Shown: piece after piece, positions 4,510-5,648 of the stretch
How the letters are laid out: each line of letters starts with the position of its first letter
How positions within the stretch are numbered: the stretch's first letter is position 1
Origin: Flavobacterium sp.
GTDB lineage: Bacteria > Bacteroidota > Bacteroidia > Flavobacteriales > Flavobacteriaceae
Reading direction: 5' to 3'
NCBI GenBank assembly: GCA_003449615.1
Contig: DMHA01000187.1
Location: 1,265 to 6,912, forward strand
DNA: 5,648 nt
Translations under genes and position numbers: made by a program
Notes under the pieces: generated by a model
What the model was told of the DNA's origin: nothing
The model's database searches: none
Seen by the model: the letters and a program-made list of their open reading frames with translations, nothing else

Positions 4510-5586
4510 ATGTTAGATAAACTTCAATATGTAAAGCAGCGTTTCGACGAGATTTCGGATTTGGTGATTCAGCCCGATGTGATTGCCGATCAAAAGCGTT
4601 ATGTGCTACTGAATCAGGAATACAAAAGCATCAAAGCTTTGGTGGAGAAAAGAGAAGAATACATTTTAGTTTTAGCCAATATTGAGGAAGCCAATGAAAT
4701 TATTGCCGACGGAAGTGATGCCGATATGACCGAAATGGCCAAGATGCAACTCGAAGAAGCCAAAGAACGTTTGCCAGAATTAGAGGAAGAAATCAAATTT
4801 ATGTTGATTCCGAAAGATCCCGAAGATGCCAAAAACGTGATGGTCGAAATTCGTGCAGGAACGGGTGGGGACGAAGCCAGTATTTTTGCAGGAGATTTGT
4901 TCCGTATGTACACCAAATATTGCGAAGGAATGGGTTGGAGAACTTCGGTTGTGGATATGAACGAAGGAACTTCAGGCGGTTTCAAAGAGGTAATTTTTGA
5001 AGTGACTGGCGAAGATGTTTACGGAACTTTGAAGTTTGAAGCGGGTGTTCACCGTGTGCAACGGGTGCCACAAACCGAAACCCAAGGTCGTGTGCACACC
5101 TCGGCGGCCACGGTTATGGTGCTTCCAGAAGCCGAAGAATTTGATGTTCAAATCGATATGAACGATGTTCGTGTGGATTTCTTTTGTTCGTCAGGACCTG
5201 GTGGACAATCGGTAAATACTACAAAATCGGCGGTTCGTTTGACGCACATTCCAACAGGTTTGGTGGCGCAATGTCAGGATCAGAAATCGCAACATAAGAA
5301 TAAAGACAAGGCATTGACGGTTTTACGTTCACGTTTGTATGAAATGGAATTGGCCAAAAAACAAGCGGAAGATGCCACAAAACGTACTTCGCAAGTGAGT
5401 TCGGGTGACCGTTCGGCAAAGATTAGAACCTACAATTATGCGCAAGGTCGGGTTACAGATCACAGAGTGGGTTTGACTTTGTACGATTTAGGAAATATTA
5501 TGAATGGCGACATTCAGAAAATTGTTGACGAATTGCAATTGGTGAACAATATGGAGAAGTTGAAAGAAGCGAGTGAGGTTTTTTAA
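4510..5586 (+). CDS. prfA: Peptide chain release factor 1 (RF1)
   Basis: Class I release factor that reads UAA and UAG in the ribosomal A site and triggers hydrolysis of peptidyl-tRNA; cytoplasmic. 358 residues, normal for RF1. Seen: an N-terminal helical domain (1-100), the conserved [10 protein letters not shown] (114-123), the stop-codon recognition tripeptide in RVPQTE (PxT type, P187-Q188-T189; RF2 would have SPF), and the catalytic GGQ (231-233) in [26 protein letters not shown] (256-269) and [19 protein letters not shown] (301-319) are further family signatures. The Gln of GGQ is normally methylated by PrmC, which is not in this window. The ATG at 4510 is preceded by AAAGGA eight bases upstream, a good ribosome binding site, and an in-frame TAA at 4495-4497 excludes a longer protein. 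No programmed frameshift is expected or seen, unlike RF2. The gene is complete, higher in GC by eye than its left neighbours, and reads as ordinary core genome. Confidence 0.98.
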   Translation: MLDKLQYVKQRFDEISDLVIQPDVIADQKRYVLLNQEYKSIKALVEKREEYILVLANIEEANEIIADGSDADMTEMAKMQLEEAKERLPELEEEIKFMLIPKDPEDAKNVMVEIRAGTGGDEASIFAGDLFRMYTKYCEGMGWRTSVVDMNEGTSGGFKEVIFEVTGEDVYGTLKFEAGVHRVQRVPQTETQGRVHTSAATVMVLPEAEEFDVQIDMNDVRVDFFCSSGPGGQSVNTTKSAVRLTHIPTGLVAQCQDQKSQHKNKDKALTVLRSRLYEMELAKKQAEDATKRTSQVSSGDRSAKIRTYNYAQGRVTDHRVGLTLYDLGNIMNGDIQKIVDELQLVNNMEKLKEASEVF

Positions 5587-5587
5587 A

Positions 5588-5648
5588 AGTATTAAGATTT
5601 GAGTATTAAGAATTAAGACTTTTTTGTATTAAGTATTAAGATTTGAGT
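5588..5648. repeat. Short direct repeats after prfA (AGTATTAAGATTTGAGT)
   Basis: The 17-mer AGTATTAAGATTTGAGT occurs at 5588-5604 and again at 5632-5648, 44 bases apart; between them are further TATTAAG / AATTAAGAC variants. The array starts two bases after the prfA stop codon and probably runs beyond the window. No terminator for prfA is visible in these 62 bases. Confidence 0.7.

Noticed and set aside
4614..5419. Antisense frames of 123 and 66 codons within prfA
   Set aside because: They are shadows of a strongly supported, conserved gene on the opposite strand.

Overview
The window looks like a Bacteroidota chromosome, most likely Flavobacterium or a close flavobacterial relative. The DNA is AT-rich. 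The spacers contain TAnnTTTG-type -7 boxes in place of E. coli-type -10 boxes, starts are preceded by A-rich tracts more often than strong Shine-Dalgarno sites, and the release factor has the GPGGQ variant I associate with this phylum. Genus is an inference from style and memory, not a search.

Layout from left to right. (1) A + strand AAA/DUF4143-type ATPase (1-1212) that may extend beyond the left edge. (2) A 269-base spacer holding an unusual cluster of short hairpins with three-base loops. (3) A - strand gene (1482-2600) for a DUF4268-type protein with an N-terminal PD-(D/E)XK nuclease-like domain. (4) A spacer (2601-3064) with one copy of a ~148-bp repeated upstream module and, on the - strand, a promoter / hairpins / terminator unit that looks like an unannotated ~90-nt small RNA. 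(5) A - strand gene (3065-3634) for an unrecognised 189-aa protein with faint DUF4258/BrnT-like features. (6) An 875-base spacer holding the second copy of the repeated module, three inverted repeats of a TTGTCACAAAT motif, and a chain of hairpins ending in a perfect 18-bp palindrome next to the promoter of the following gene. (7) The core gene prfA (release factor 1, 4510-5586) on the + strand, followed by short direct repeats up to the right edge.

prfA is housekeeping; everything to its left looks accessory: a AAA ATPase, a nuclease-like protein, a small orphan and dense repeats. The most interesting structure is that both - strand genes have the same ~148-bp module upstream, carrying a TATATTTG box and a 23-bp identical block with a TTACGG-GAAA-CCGTAA palindrome. 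This suggests common control or a dispersed element that supplies a promoter. The two modules are direct repeats flanking the small RNA candidate and the orphan gene, so that ~1.1-kb segment could be gained or lost as a unit. No complete insertion sequence, CRISPR array, tRNA or rRNA was seen.
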